Origin: Pseudomonas sp. B33.4
Lineage (GTDB): Bacteria > Pseudomonadota > Gammaproteobacteria > Pseudomonadales > Pseudomonadaceae
Reading direction: 5' to 3'
DNA length: 64,000 bases
Assembly (NCBI RefSeq): GCF_034555375.1
Contig: NZ_CP140706.1
Coordinates: forward strand, 3,959,001 to 4,023,000
Part shown: positions 52,607-62,788 of the stretch, piece after piece
Layout of the letters: every line of letters starts with the position of its first letter
Position numbering within the stretch: position 1 is the stretch's first letter
Position numbers and translations under genes: made by a program
The notes under the pieces: generated by a model
Database searches by the model: none
What the model saw: the letters and a program-made list of their open reading frames with translations, nothing else
Told to the model about the DNA's origin: nothing

Positions 52607-54091
52607 TCACACCGCTGTTTTCACGACCGAAGGCTGCGCACGCATCACGCACAACCCGTAATAAATCAATCCGCCCAACGCCGAGCCAGTGAACCAGCCG
52701 TAGCTGTAAAACCAGCTGAACGCATCGCTGCCCAGCGACAACAAGGTCAGCACCACTGGCACACCAAACGCGAGAAACCCGGCCCAATTCCACGCTGGAT
52801 ACACGTCGTCGCGGTACAGCCCGGCGAGGTCCAGTTGCTGTTTCTTGATCAGGAAATAATCCACCACCATGATCCCGGCAATCGGCCCGAGCAGGCTTGA
52901 ATAGCCCAGCAACCAGTTGGAATACACGGTCTCCAGGCTGACATCGGAAACGATCAAGCCAAGCTTTTTCAGCAGCTCATGGCCCATCAACAACAATCCG
53001 ACCAGACCGGTCAGCAACACCGCTTTGGTGCGGTTGATCACCTTCGGCGCGATGTTCTGGAAGTCGTTGGTCGGCGAGACGATATTGGCGGCGGTGTTGG
53101 TCGACAGCGTGGCAATAATGATCAACGCCATGGCCACCGCGACCCACACCGGGCTCTGGATATGGCCGATCAGGCTGACTGGATCAGATACGGTCACGCC
53201 GACCAGTTTCACCGACGCCGCGGTCATGATCACGCCCAGTGAGGCGAACAGAAACATGGTCAGCGGCAAGCCGAAAATCTGCCCGAGGATCTGATCTTTC
53301 TGGCTCTTGGCGTAACGGCTGAAGTCCGGAATGTTCAGCGACAAAGTCGCCCAGAAGCCGACCATCGCCGTCAGCCCGGCGGCGAAGTAACCGTACACGC
53401 TCGCACCTTCCGGGCGTTTGGCCGGGATCGCCATCAGTTCGCTCATCGACACATTGGGCATCGCCCACACCAGCAGACCGATGCCGACCGCCACCAGCAG
53501 CGGTGCCGACAACGTTTCCAGCCACTTGATCGACTCGGCGCCGCGAATCACCACCCACAGGTTCAGCGCCCAGAACACCATGAAGCCAATCACCTCCCCT
53601 GTGCCGCCGAGGGATTTCCAGCCCTCGAACACCGAGCCGAGAAACAGGTGAATCGCCAGCCCGCCAAACATCGTCTGAATGCCGAACCAGCCACATGCGA
53701 CCAACGCACGAATCAGACACGGCACGTTGGAGCCGAGAATGCCGAACGACGAGCGCAGCAACACCGGAAACGGGATGCCGTACTTGGTGCCGGGAAAAGC
53801 GTTAAGCGTCAGCGGAATCAGCACGATGATGTTGGCGAACAGAATCGCCATCAGCGCTTCACCGACGCTCAAACCGAAGTACGCCGTGAGCACGCCACCG
53901 AGGGTATAGGTCGGCACGCAGATCGACATGCCGACCCACAGCGCGGTGATGTGCCATTTGTTCCATGTTCGTTCGCGCACCTTGGTCGGCGCCATATCGT
54001 GGTTGTAACGGGGACTGTCGAGGACGTCGCTGCCGGCTTCGAGCTCGAACAAGCCGTCGCGCTCGGTCACTTGCGATCTGATCTGTTGCAT
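52607..54091 (-). CDS. NCS1-family nucleobase (uracil/pyrimidine) transporter
   Basis: A 494-residue, ~12-helix symporter. NCS1 landmarks: WNKWHITALWVGMSICVPTY at the first helix, NAFPGTKYGIPFPVLLRSSF, CGWFGIQTMFGG and SLNIPDFSRYAKSQKDQILG. GGAG is 6 nt before the ATG at 54091. Divergent from dihydropyrimidinase; probably imports uracil, thymine or dihydropyrimidines for the pathway. Confidence 0.9.
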   Translation of the reverse strand: MQQIRSQVTERDGLFELEAGSDVLDSPRYNHDMAPTKVRERTWNKWHITALWVGMSICVPTYTLGGVLTAYFGLSVGEALMAILFANIIVLIPLTLNAFPGTKYGIPFPVLLRSSFGILGSNVPCLIRALVACGWFGIQTMFGGLAIHLFLGSVFEGWKSLGGTGEVIGFMVFWALNLWVVIRGAESIKWLETLSAPLLVAVGIGLLVWAMPNVSMSELMAIPAKRPEGASVYGYFAAGLTAMVGFWATLSLNIPDFSRYAKSQKDQILGQIFGLPLTMFLFASLGVIMTAASVKLVGVTVSDPVSLIGHIQSPVWVAVAMALIIIATLSTNTAANIVSPTNDFQNIAPKVINRTKAVLLTGLVGLLLMGHELLKKLGLIVSDVSLETVYSNWLLGYSSLLGPIAGIMVVDYFLIKKQQLDLAGLYRDDVYPAWNWAGFLAFGVPVVLTLLSLGSDAFSWFYSYGWFTGSALGGLIYYGLCVMRAQPSVVKTAV

Positions 54092-54491
54092 GGCCGCTCC
54101 ACTGTTCTTCTGATTATTTTTTTGCTCATCAGGCGGCTTGCACACGCAGGTGCAGCCGGACGATGGCCGGAGGAACTGACAACTTTCATGCACCGGCCAC
54201 GGTGTCAGCGGCGGCATCAATAAACGTGCCGGGTGCCCCGCTTGCGCATCGGGCGGTACTGCAAACGTTTTGCAACTTCCTGATATTCATCAGTTTTAAT
54301 TATTCACCTTGCCGGTCCGCGAAAACTTGTCTGAACGCTCAGGCTTAACGTCGGGCAAGTTGTTCGAACTGTCAGGACTCAATCTGGTGCACTGCATTTA
54401 TTTTCATTGTGAGCGAGCAGCCGCAGCTCAACTTCAAGCGGCTGATTTCACATACAAAATCTTGCTCATATTTCCATCCTGTCAAGTGCGT

Positions 54492-54519
54492 CAAAATGGT
54501 GAACGGCCTCACCATTTTG
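54492..54519. promoter_or_regulatory. Palindromic candidate operator 1 in pyrimidine promoter region
   Basis: CAAAATGGTGA (54492-54502) and TCACCATTTTG (54509-54519) form a perfect 11-6-11 inverted repeat. It lies in the 625-bp divergent region between the NCS1 transporter and dihydropyrimidinase genes, 401 bp from the transporter start. Confidence 0.5.
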
Positions 54520-54616
54520 GTGATTTGCAGTTTTTATCGTTATTTTTCATATAGTTAAAACAGCAATAAGCTTATAAAAAATAATCTTGATCTATTGCAA
54601 ATCTGCGACTAGCTTC

Positions 54617-54642
54617 TATTCCTGACAGCGCTGACAGGAATA
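54617..54642. promoter_or_regulatory. Palindromic candidate operator 2, 75 bp upstream of dihydropyrimidinase
   Basis: TATTCCTG A CAGCGCTG A CAGGAATA is a 26-bp palindrome with a single mismatched symmetric pair. The size and symmetry suit a dimeric repressor or activator. The rest of the 54092-54716 region is AT-rich with no gene seen. Confidence 0.55.
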
Positions 54643-54677
54643 CGCTCTGCAACGCTGTACATCAATAAAACATCTAG

Positions 54678-56156
<1,479 letters not shown>

Positions 56157-56171
56157 AATCGGCCTTCGGCC

Positions 56172-56246
56172 TATCGCTGGCAAGCCAGCTCCCACAGGGA
56201 TCTATGGTGCTCACAAAACCTTGTGGGAGCTGGCTTGCCAGCGATG
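56172..56246. repeat. REP inverted pair, CTGGCTTGCCAG class
   Basis: TATCGCTGGCAAGCCAGCTC and its complement separated by ~22 bp, between dihydropyrimidinase and preT. Confidence 0.85.
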
Positions 56247-56320
56247 AGGCCATCCCGAACGCTACAAAAACCACTGCCCATCAGAGGCAGAGAACCTCAA
56301 TAACCGTGAGGCAAAAAACC

Positions 56321-57688
56321 GTGATCGAGACCCTGAACCATCTCCCCCACCCGCACGAAAGCGCGGCCGCCCTCGCCGGGCATTTCACCGATCTGGCGCC
56401 GCCGCTCAACGACCGGCAGGCGCATCTGGAAGCTTCGCGCTGCCTTTATTGCTACGACGCACCGTGCGTGAATGCGTGCCCGAGCGAGATCGACATCCCG
56501 TCGTTCATCCGCAATATTCACCAGGACAACGTCACCGGTGCCGCGACGAAAATCCTCTCGGCGAACATCCTCGGTGGCAGTTGCGCGCGGGTCTGTCCGA
56601 CAGAAATCCTCTGTCAGCAAGCCTGCGTGCGCAACAACGCCCACGAATGCGCGCCGGTGCTGATCGGCCTGCTGCAACGCTATGCCGTCGACAACGCGCA
56701 CTTCAGCGAGCACCCGTTCCAGCGCGCCGCCGCCACCGGTAAACGCATTGCCGTGGTCGGTGCCGGGCCGGCTGGTCTGTCGTGCGCCCATCGCAGCGCC
56801 ATGCACGGTCACGACGTGGTGATTTTCGAAGCACGGGAGAAGGCTGGCGGCCTCAATGAGTACGGAATCGCCAAGTACAAACTGGTCGACGACTACGCGC
56901 AGAAGGAACTGGATTTCCTCCTGCAAATCGGCGGCATCGAAATTCGTCATGGTCAGAAGCTTGGCGAGAATCTGACGCTGAGTGAACTGCATCAGCAGTT
57001 CGACGCGGTGTTCCTCGGCCTCGGCCTCAACGCCAGCAAACAACTCGGCCTACCCCACGAAGATGCCCCGGGCTTGCTCGCTGCGACCGATTACATCCGC
57101 GAATTGCGCCAGGCCGATGACCTCACGCAACTGCCACTGGCCGAACGCTGCATCGTCCTCGGTGCCGGCAACACCGCGATCGACATGGCCGTGCAAATGG
57201 CCCGGCTCGGTGCCCGCGACGTCAATCTGGTGTATCGCCGTGGCGCCGCCGACATGGGCGCCACCGGACATGAGCAAGACATCGCCAAAGCCAATCAGGT
57301 GCGCCTGCTGACCTGGGCACAACCGGAAGAAGTCTTGCTCGACGCTCAGGGCCATGTGCGCGGCATGCGTTTCGCCCGCACCGGTCTGGTCGACGGTCGC
57401 CTGCAAACCACCGGCGAGACCTTCGAACTGGTCGCCGACGCGATCTTCAAAGCCATCGGCCAAGCCTTCGATGGCAGCGCCCTCGCCGACCCGCTGGCCC
57501 GTGAACTGAAGCGTCAGGGCGAACGCATCTACGTCGATGAAAACCTGCGCACCAGCATCCCCGGCGTGTATGCCGGCGGCGACTGCACCAGCCTCGATCA
57601 GGACCTCACCGTGCAAGCCGTGCAGCACGGCAAACGCGCCGCCGAGGCGATCAACGCTCAACTGATGCTTAACGTGGAGGCTGCGTAA
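56321..57688 (+). CDS. preT: Dihydropyrimidine dehydrogenase, NAD(P)H/FAD subunit (PreT/PydX)
   Basis: A 455-residue iron-sulfur flavoprotein that passes electrons from NAD(P)H to PreA. N-terminal [4Fe-4S] ligands: CLYCYDAPCVNACP and CARVCPTEILCQQAC. FAD motif VVGAGPAGLSCAH (~residue 145); NAD(P) motif IVLGAGNTAIDMAVQMA (~285). The likely start is the GTG at 56321 with GAGG 9 nt upstream, because upstream sequence in frame is REP-derived. It abuts preA with no gap. Confidence 0.93.
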   Translation: MIETLNHLPHPHESAAALAGHFTDLAPPLNDRQAHLEASRCLYCYDAPCVNACPSEIDIPSFIRNIHQDNVTGAATKILSANILGGSCARVCPTEILCQQACVRNNAHECAPVLIGLLQRYAVDNAHFSEHPFQRAAATGKRIAVVGAGPAGLSCAHRSAMHGHDVVIFEAREKAGGLNEYGIAKYKLVDDYAQKELDFLLQIGGIEIRHGQKLGENLTLSELHQQFDAVFLGLGLNASKQLGLPHEDAPGLLAATDYIRELRQADDLTQLPLAERCIVLGAGNTAIDMAVQMARLGARDVNLVYRRGAADMGATGHEQDIAKANQVRLLTWAQPEEVLLDAQGHVRGMRFARTGLVDGRLQTTGETFELVADAIFKAIGQAFDGSALADPLARELKRQGERIYVDENLRTSIPGVYAGGDCTSLDQDLTVQAVQHGKRAAEAINAQLMLNVEAA

Positions 57689-58963
57689 ATGGCCGATCTC
57701 TCGATAGTCTTCGCCGGCATCAAAGCGCCAAATCCGTTCTGGCTGGCCTCCGCGCCGCCGACCGACAAAGCCTACAACGTCGTCCGCGCCTTTGAAGCAG
57801 GCTGGGGTGGCGTGGTCTGGAAAACCCTCGGTGAGGATCCGGCGGCGGTCAACGTCTCGTCGCGCTACTCAGCGCATTACGGCAATAACCGCGAAGTGCT
57901 CGGCATCAATAACATCGAGCTGATCACCGACCGTTCGCTGGAAATCAACCTGCGTGAAATCACCCAGGTGAAAAAGGACTGGCCGGATCGCGCCTTGATC
58001 GTTTCGCTGATGGTGCCGTGCGTCGAGGAGTCGTGGAAATACATTCTGCCGCTGGTGGAAGCCACCGGCGCTGACGGTATCGAGCTGAATTTCGGCTGCC
58101 CGCACGGCATGCCTGAACGGGGCATGGGCGCGGCGGTCGGTCAGGTGCCGGAGTACGTCGAGCAGGTCACGCGCTGGTGCAAGACCTATTGCTCGCTGCC
58201 GGTGATCGTCAAACTGACGCCGAACATCACCGACATCCGCGTCGCTGCCCGCGCAGCCCATCGTGGTGGCGCCGATGCGGTGTCGCTGATCAATACGATC
58301 AACTCGATTACCAGCGTCGACCTGGAACACATGGTCGCCCTGCCCACCGTCGGCAGCAAAAGCACCCACGGCGGTTATTGCGGCTCGGCAGTGAAGCCGA
58401 TTGCGCTGAACATGGTCGCCGAAATCGCCCGCGATCCACAGACCCATGGCTTGCCGATTTGTGGGATTGGCGGCATCGGCAGTTGGCGCGATGCGGCGGA
58501 GTTCATCGCGCTGGGCAGCGGCGCGGTGCAGGTGTGCACGGCGGCGATGCTGCATGGCTTTCGCATTGTCGAAGAGATGAAGGATGGGTTGTCGCGGTGG
58601 ATGGACAGTCAGGGTTACGCCAGCATCAGTGAGTTTTCCGGGCGCGCGGTGGGCAATACCACGGACTGGAAGTACCTCGACATCAACTATCAGGTGATCG
58701 CCAAGATTGATCAGGACGCGTGCATTGGTTGCGGGCGTTGCCACATTGCTTGCGAGGACACTTCACATCAGGCGATTGGCAGTCTGAAGCAGGCGGACGG
58801 CACGCATAAATATGAAGTGATTGATGAGGAGTGTGTGGGCTGCAATTTGTGTCAGATCACTTGTCCGGTGGCGGATTGCATCGAGATGGTGCCGATGGAG
58901 ACTGGCAAGCCGTTTCTCGATTGGAATCATGACCCGCGGAATCCGTATCACGTTGCGGTCTAG
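57689..58963 (+). CDS. preA: Dihydropyrimidine dehydrogenase, catalytic subunit (PreA/PydA)
   Basis: A 424-residue protein: N-terminal dihydroorotate-dehydrogenase-like FMN barrel (residues ~1-320; IELNFGCPHGMPERGMG, LPVIVKLTPNITD, PICGIGGIGSW) and a C-terminal two-[4Fe-4S] ferredoxin domain (CIGCGRCHIACEDT, CVGCNLCQITCPVADC). Reduces uracil and thymine to the dihydro forms. ATG follows the preT stop directly. Confidence 0.95.
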   Translation: MADLSIVFAGIKAPNPFWLASAPPTDKAYNVVRAFEAGWGGVVWKTLGEDPAAVNVSSRYSAHYGNNREVLGINNIELITDRSLEINLREITQVKKDWPDRALIVSLMVPCVEESWKYILPLVEATGADGIELNFGCPHGMPERGMGAAVGQVPEYVEQVTRWCKTYCSLPVIVKLTPNITDIRVAARAAHRGGADAVSLINTINSITSVDLEHMVALPTVGSKSTHGGYCGSAVKPIALNMVAEIARDPQTHGLPICGIGGIGSWRDAAEFIALGSGAVQVCTAAMLHGFRIVEEMKDGLSRWMDSQGYASISEFSGRAVGNTTDWKYLDINYQVIAKIDQDACIGCGRCHIACEDTSHQAIGSLKQADGTHKYEVIDEECVGCNLCQITCPVADCIEMVPMETGKPFLDWNHDPRNPYHVAV

Positions 58964-58964
58964 C

Positions 58965-59533
58965 CCCTCACCCTAACCCTCTCCCAAAGGGAGAGGGGAC
59001 TGATTGGGGGATATTTCAGAAATCCACCGACGTGAACGATTTGCTTTGAATCCGCAATCGACTCGGTTCTTCAGGTCGATGTACCTCGAGAGACACCTCG
59101 GTCGGCCCCCTCTCCCTCCGGGAGAGGGGACTGATTGGGGGATGCTTCAGAAATCCACCGACGTGAACGATTTGCTTTGAATCCGCAATCGACTCGGTTC
59201 TTCAGGTCGATGTACCTCGAGAGACACCTCGGTCGGCCCCCTCTCCCTCCGGGAGAGGGGACTGATTGGGGGATGCTTCAGAAATCCACCGACGTGAACG
59301 ATTTGCTTTGAATCCATAATCGACCCGGTCTTTCAGGTCGATGTACCTCGAGAGACACGTCCGTAGGCCCCCTCTCCCTCCGGGAGAGGGGACTGATTGG
59401 GGGATGCTTCAGAAATCCACCGACGTGAACGATTTGCTTTGAATCCGCAATCGACTCGGTTCTTCAGGTCGATGTACCTCGAGAGACACCTCGGTAGGCC
59501 CCCTCTCCCTCCGGGAGAGGGCTGGGGTGAGGG
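58965..59533. repeat. Tandem array: four 131-bp units of the CCCTCTCCC-type element
   Basis: CTCTCCC(T/A)(C/A)... starts at 58979, 59110, 59241, 59372 and 59503, exactly 131 bp apart. Each unit carries the CTCTCCC...GGGAGAGG hairpin, GACTGATTGGGGGAT, CAGAAATCCACCGACGTGAA, CGATTTGCTTTGAATCC and CAGGTCGATGTACCTCGAGA. The units are nearly identical (unit 3 has AATCCATAATCGACCCGG in place of AATCCGCAATCGACTCGG), so amplification is recent. The whole array is bounded by CCCTCACCC and GGGTGAGGG. No gene is present. Confidence 0.93.
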
Positions 59534-59546
59534 TCGGCTTTTGCTT

Positions 59547-60167
59547 TTAGGGTTCCAGCCCGATCCCACGCAAGATCACACTCGTCACCGTCTGCACCGC
59601 CCGCTCAAACTGCATATCCGACAACGGCTGATGCTCATTCAGAATATTCACCTGATGATCAAAGTCGGCATAGTGCTGGGTCGACGCCCAGATCATGTAC
59701 AGCAGGCTCGACGGTTCCACCGGCAAAATCCGCTTGTCCTCGACCCACTGGCGAATCTTCGCTTCCTTCATCTTCGCCCAGTCATACAGGCTGACATCCA
59801 GTGCCTCGCCCAGCGTTGGCGCGCCGTGGATGATTTCGTTGGCCCAGACTTTCGAGCCGTACGGCCGACTGCGCGAGTGATTCATCTTGGCGCGGATATA
59901 GCTGCTCAGTACCACGCGCGGGTCGTCGAACATTTCGAAGCACAGCGCATCCTGTTTCCACACTTCCAGCAGGTCGAACAGCACCGCGCTGTACAGCTCG
60001 CTCTTGGTGCTGAAGTAGTAATGCAGGTTGGAACGCGGCAGTTGCACTTCAGCCGCAATGTCGGCCATGGCGGTGCCGCCGAAGCCTTTTTCGGCGAAGA
60101 CTTTCTCCGCCGCCAGAAGGATTTTCTCGACGTTACTGCGGCGAATTTCGATCTTGTGATTGCCCAT
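59547..60167 (-). CDS. TetR-family regulator, RutR-like
   Basis: A 206-residue TetR repressor: HTH in KILLAAEKVFAEKGFGGTAM then IAAEVQLPRSNLHYYFSTKS (residues ~12-55) and a C-terminal ligand domain with a TetR_C_13/RutR-like layout (YDWAKMKEAKIRQWVEDKRI, HYADFDHQVNILN). RutR senses uracil and thymine, so control of the adjacent pyrimidine genes is likely. AGGGAG precedes the ATG. It is at the far end of the pathway cluster, convergent with preA across the tandem array. Confidence 0.87.
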   Translation of the reverse strand: MGNHKIEIRRSNVEKILLAAEKVFAEKGFGGTAMADIAAEVQLPRSNLHYYFSTKSELYSAVLFDLLEVWKQDALCFEMFDDPRVVLSSYIRAKMNHSRSRPYGSKVWANEIIHGAPTLGEALDVSLYDWAKMKEAKIRQWVEDKRILPVEPSSLLYMIWASTQHYADFDHQVNILNEHQPLSDMQFERAVQTVTSVILRGIGLEP

Positions 60168-60306
60168 AAGGGCTCCCTGACAACAGCGTTGCCCAAGACT
60201 AGCATCCGCTCTGGTCCGCGGGCGACCGCTGCAAACAAAACTTCGTACAGCCGTGCGCGGATGGCTAAACTGACGGCTTCTTTGTCTTGCCTCAGAGGTA
60301 TCCGCG

Positions 60307-60669
60307 ATGCTGTTCAAGAACGTCCTGACCACCACTGCCCTGCTCGCTTCGCTGTTCGCCGCATCCTCGGTATTCGCTCACGCCCACCTGAAAAACCAGA
60401 CCCCGGCGGCCGACAGCACCGTCGCTGCCCCGGCCGATTTGCGCCTGACCTTTTCCGAAGGCGTCGAAGCCAGTTTCACCAAAGTCACCGTGTCCAAGGA
60501 TGGCGCAGCAGTCGCGCTCAAGCCGCTGACCACCGAGGGCGACAAGAAAACCCTGATCGTCACCCCTGCTGCTCCGCTGACCGCTGGCGAGTACAAAGTC
60601 GAATGGCATGCCGTTTCAGTCGACACGCACAAAAGCGAAGGCGCCTATCAGTTCAAGGTTGGCCAGTAA
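60307..60669 (+). CDS. copC: Periplasmic copper-binding protein CopC
   Basis: A 120-residue protein with a signal peptide cleaved before HAHLKNQTPA, leaving the N-terminal His that binds Cu(II). The C-terminal EWHAVSVDTHKSEG supplies the Asp and His of the same site. The Met-rich Cu(I) site of plasmid CopC is absent, so this is the common Cu(II)-only form. Precedes copD by 3 bp. Confidence 0.93.
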   Translation: MLFKNVLTTTALLASLFAASSVFAHAHLKNQTPAADSTVAAPADLRLTFSEGVEASFTKVTVSKDGAAVALKPLTTEGDKKTLIVTPAAPLTAGEYKVEWHAVSVDTHKSEGAYQFKVGQ

Positions 60670-60672
60670 CCC

Positions 60673-61530
60673 ATGAGCGAAGCGCTGGTGCTGTGCCGCT
60701 TTGTGCATTTCATCGTGGTGTTGATGCTGTTCGGGGCCTGGCTGTTCAGGCCATTGCTGCTCAAGGATGAAGCGCCGCAAGTGGACCGGCACCTGGCGCG
60801 ACTGGCGCGTTGGCTGACCGCGATTGCGCTGGCCAGCGGGATTGTCTGGGCGCTGCTGATTACCGCGAGCATGGCCGGTTCAGCCGCAGCGGCGTTTGAT
60901 CCAGACACGGTTGCGCTGGTCTTGGGCAATACGTTTTTCGGTCAGGTGTGGCGTTGGCACCTGCTGATCAATGCCGCGCTGTTGGCGTTGCTGTTCACAC
61001 CTTGGCGCTCAAGCATGCCGTTGCGGTTGGCCTTGAGTACGTTGTTGCTGGCGACCTTGGCACCGGTCGGGCACGGAGCGATGCTCGATGGTTTGAGCGG
61101 GCAACTGCTGATTCTCAACCAGATCGTTCATCTGACTTGCGTGGCGGCGTGGCTTGGCGGGTTGTTGTTGCTGGTGTTGATTCTGCGTCAGCCGAGTGAG
61201 CCGATGCGCGAGGTTTTGCGGCGCTTCAGTGGAGTGGGTTATGCGTTGGTCGCGGGGCTGCTGATCACGGGGTTGATCAATGTGCGCGTGCTGACTGGTC
61301 AGTGGTGGCCGACGCCGCTGTTCAGCGGGTTTGCCCTGATTCTGTTGATCAAGGCGATGATCGTGCTGGGGATGCTTGGGCTGGCGCTGTTCAACCGCTT
61401 GCGGGTTGAGGATTGCGAACAGCGGATGGGCGCGCTCAAGCGCAGTGTGATGCTCGAATGGCTGCTGGGCATTGGCGCGGTGGCGGCCGTCTCGCTGCTC
61501 GGTACCCTGCCGCCGATGATCTCTGGATAA
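60673..61530 (+). CDS. copD: Copper homeostasis membrane protein CopD
   Basis: A 285-residue membrane protein with about eight helices. Conserved His/Trp positions of the CopD family (CRFVHFIVVLMLFGAWLFRP, WRWHLLINAALLAL, LAPVGHGAM, LNQIVHLTCVAAWLGGLLLL) are visible. Works with CopC in copper uptake or handling. The length fits the short CopD type. Confidence 0.92.
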   Translation: MSEALVLCRFVHFIVVLMLFGAWLFRPLLLKDEAPQVDRHLARLARWLTAIALASGIVWALLITASMAGSAAAAFDPDTVALVLGNTFFGQVWRWHLLINAALLALLFTPWRSSMPLRLALSTLLLATLAPVGHGAMLDGLSGQLLILNQIVHLTCVAAWLGGLLLLVLILRQPSEPMREVLRRFSGVGYALVAGLLITGLINVRVLTGQWWPTPLFSGFALILLIKAMIVLGMLGLALFNRLRVEDCEQRMGALKRSVMLEWLLGIGAVAAVSLLGTLPPMISG

Positions 61531-61542
61531 ACACAGTTCAAA

Positions 61543-61632
61543 TGTGGGAGCGAGCCTGCTCGCGAAAGCGCTGTGTCAGATAAAGAAATGTTACTGATAC
61601 GACGCTTTCGCGAGCAGGCTCGCTCCCACAGG
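61543..61632. repeat. REPIN
   Basis: Inverted pair of TGTGGGAGCGAGCCTGCTCG and its complement between convergent copD and emrA-like genes. Confidence 0.85.
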
Positions 61633-61645
61633 GTTATGCATTGTG

Positions 61646-62788
61646 TCAGTGAGGTTGTGTGTCGCCTGCTGCGGTATCGATGCTGACCACCACCGACATC
61701 CCCGGCCGCAAGCGTTCCTCTTCCTGCTGATCAGCATCAATGGTGATTCGTACCGGCACGCGCTGGGCGATTTTCACAAAGTTGCCGGTGGCATTATCCG
61801 CCTGCAACAGCGCAAATTCAGACCCCGTACCCGGGGAAATATGCTGCACATGCCCGGTGAATCGGCGGTGGTTCAAGGCATCGACAGTGAAGCGCACCGG
61901 TTGCCCGACGCGCACGTTGTCCATCTGGGTTTCCTTCATGTTGGCGATTACCCATTTCTGGTTCGGCACCAGCGCCATCAACTGCGCGCCGGAGTTGACG
62001 TAGGCGCCGAGGCGCACGCCGATCTGCCCGAGCTGACCGTCACGCGGCGCGACGATGCGGGTGTTCGACAGATCGATCCGCGCCAGTTGCACCGCCGCTT
62101 CGGCGCTGGCCACTGCGGCTTCCAGCGAGCCGCGATTGATGATCACCGTTTGCAGATCCTGACGGGCGATTTCCAGATTGGCCTTGGCTTGCGCCACGGC
62201 GGCAACGCTTTGCGCATTGGCCGCCAGCGCCACATCCATCTCGCGCTTGGACACCGAACCGTCGCGCACCAATTCCTGATTCCGTCGCAGATCAGCCTCG
62301 CTTTTGCGCAACTGCGCTTCGCTGTCGGCCTGCACGGCCTGACGCAATTTGATTGTCGCCTCGGCGCTGTTGCGCTGCTGCACCACATTGGCCAGCGCCG
62401 CTTTTTGCACCGCCAATTGCGCCAGTGACTGGTCGAGGCGCTGCTGATAGATGCGGTCATCCAGGCGCACCAACAAATCGCCAGCCTTCACGTACTGGAA
62501 ATCCTGCACCGGTACTTCGTAGACATAACCGGCGAGTTGCGGACCGATGATCGTCACTTGCCCACGAATCAGCGCGTTTTCGGTGGTTTCAACCGCACTG
62601 CTGAACGGCGGCAGTTGCCAGGCATAAAGCACAATCAACACGCCAACGATGGCAATCGCCGCGAAGCCCATGGAAGAAATAATCCGCACGCGCAACGAGC
62701 GTGGCTCGGTGTTCGGCGATGACGGCGGCGCCACACCTTCGGGCGTGGCGGCAATGGCATTGGTGGTTGTGGTGGTCGGTTCGGTCAT
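61646..62788 (-). CDS. EmrA/HlyD-type membrane fusion protein
   Basis: A 380-residue periplasmic adaptor. One membrane helix (residues ~37-60, IISSMGFAAIAIVGVLIVLY), lipoyl half-motifs (VTIIGPQLAGYVYEVPVQDF and RIVAPRDGQLGQIGV), a long alpha-hairpin rich in Ala and Gln (residues ~120-215) and a beta-barrel domain. Its start overlaps the transporter stop by 4 bp. Together with the MFS partner it forms a tripartite drug efflux system needing an outer membrane channel. Confidence 0.93.
   Translation of the reverse strand: MTEPTTTTTNAIAATPEGVAPPSSPNTEPRSLRVRIISSMGFAAIAIVGVLIVLYAWQLPPFSSAVETTENALIRGQVTIIGPQLAGYVYEVPVQDFQYVKAGDLLVRLDDRIYQQRLDQSLAQLAVQKAALANVVQQRNSAEATIKLRQAVQADSEAQLRKSEADLRRNQELVRDGSVSKREMDVALAANAQSVAAVAQAKANLEIARQDLQTVIINRGSLEAAVASAEAAVQLARIDLSNTRIVAPRDGQLGQIGVRLGAYVNSGAQLMALVPNQKWVIANMKETQMDNVRVGQPVRFTVDALNHRRFTGHVQHISPGTGSEFALLQADNATGNFVKIAQRVPVRITIDADQQEEERLRPGMSVVVSIDTAAGDTQPH

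Noticed and set aside
51120..52661. A 513-codon plus-strand frame opposite the ureidopropionase gene
   Set aside because: Antisense to a gene with clear M20-type motifs; no domain of its own, and it runs into a REP.
58965..59533. CRISPR-like array
   Set aside because: The repeat is 131 bp with no unique spacers; units abut head to tail and the element is dispersed elsewhere. No cas genes are present.
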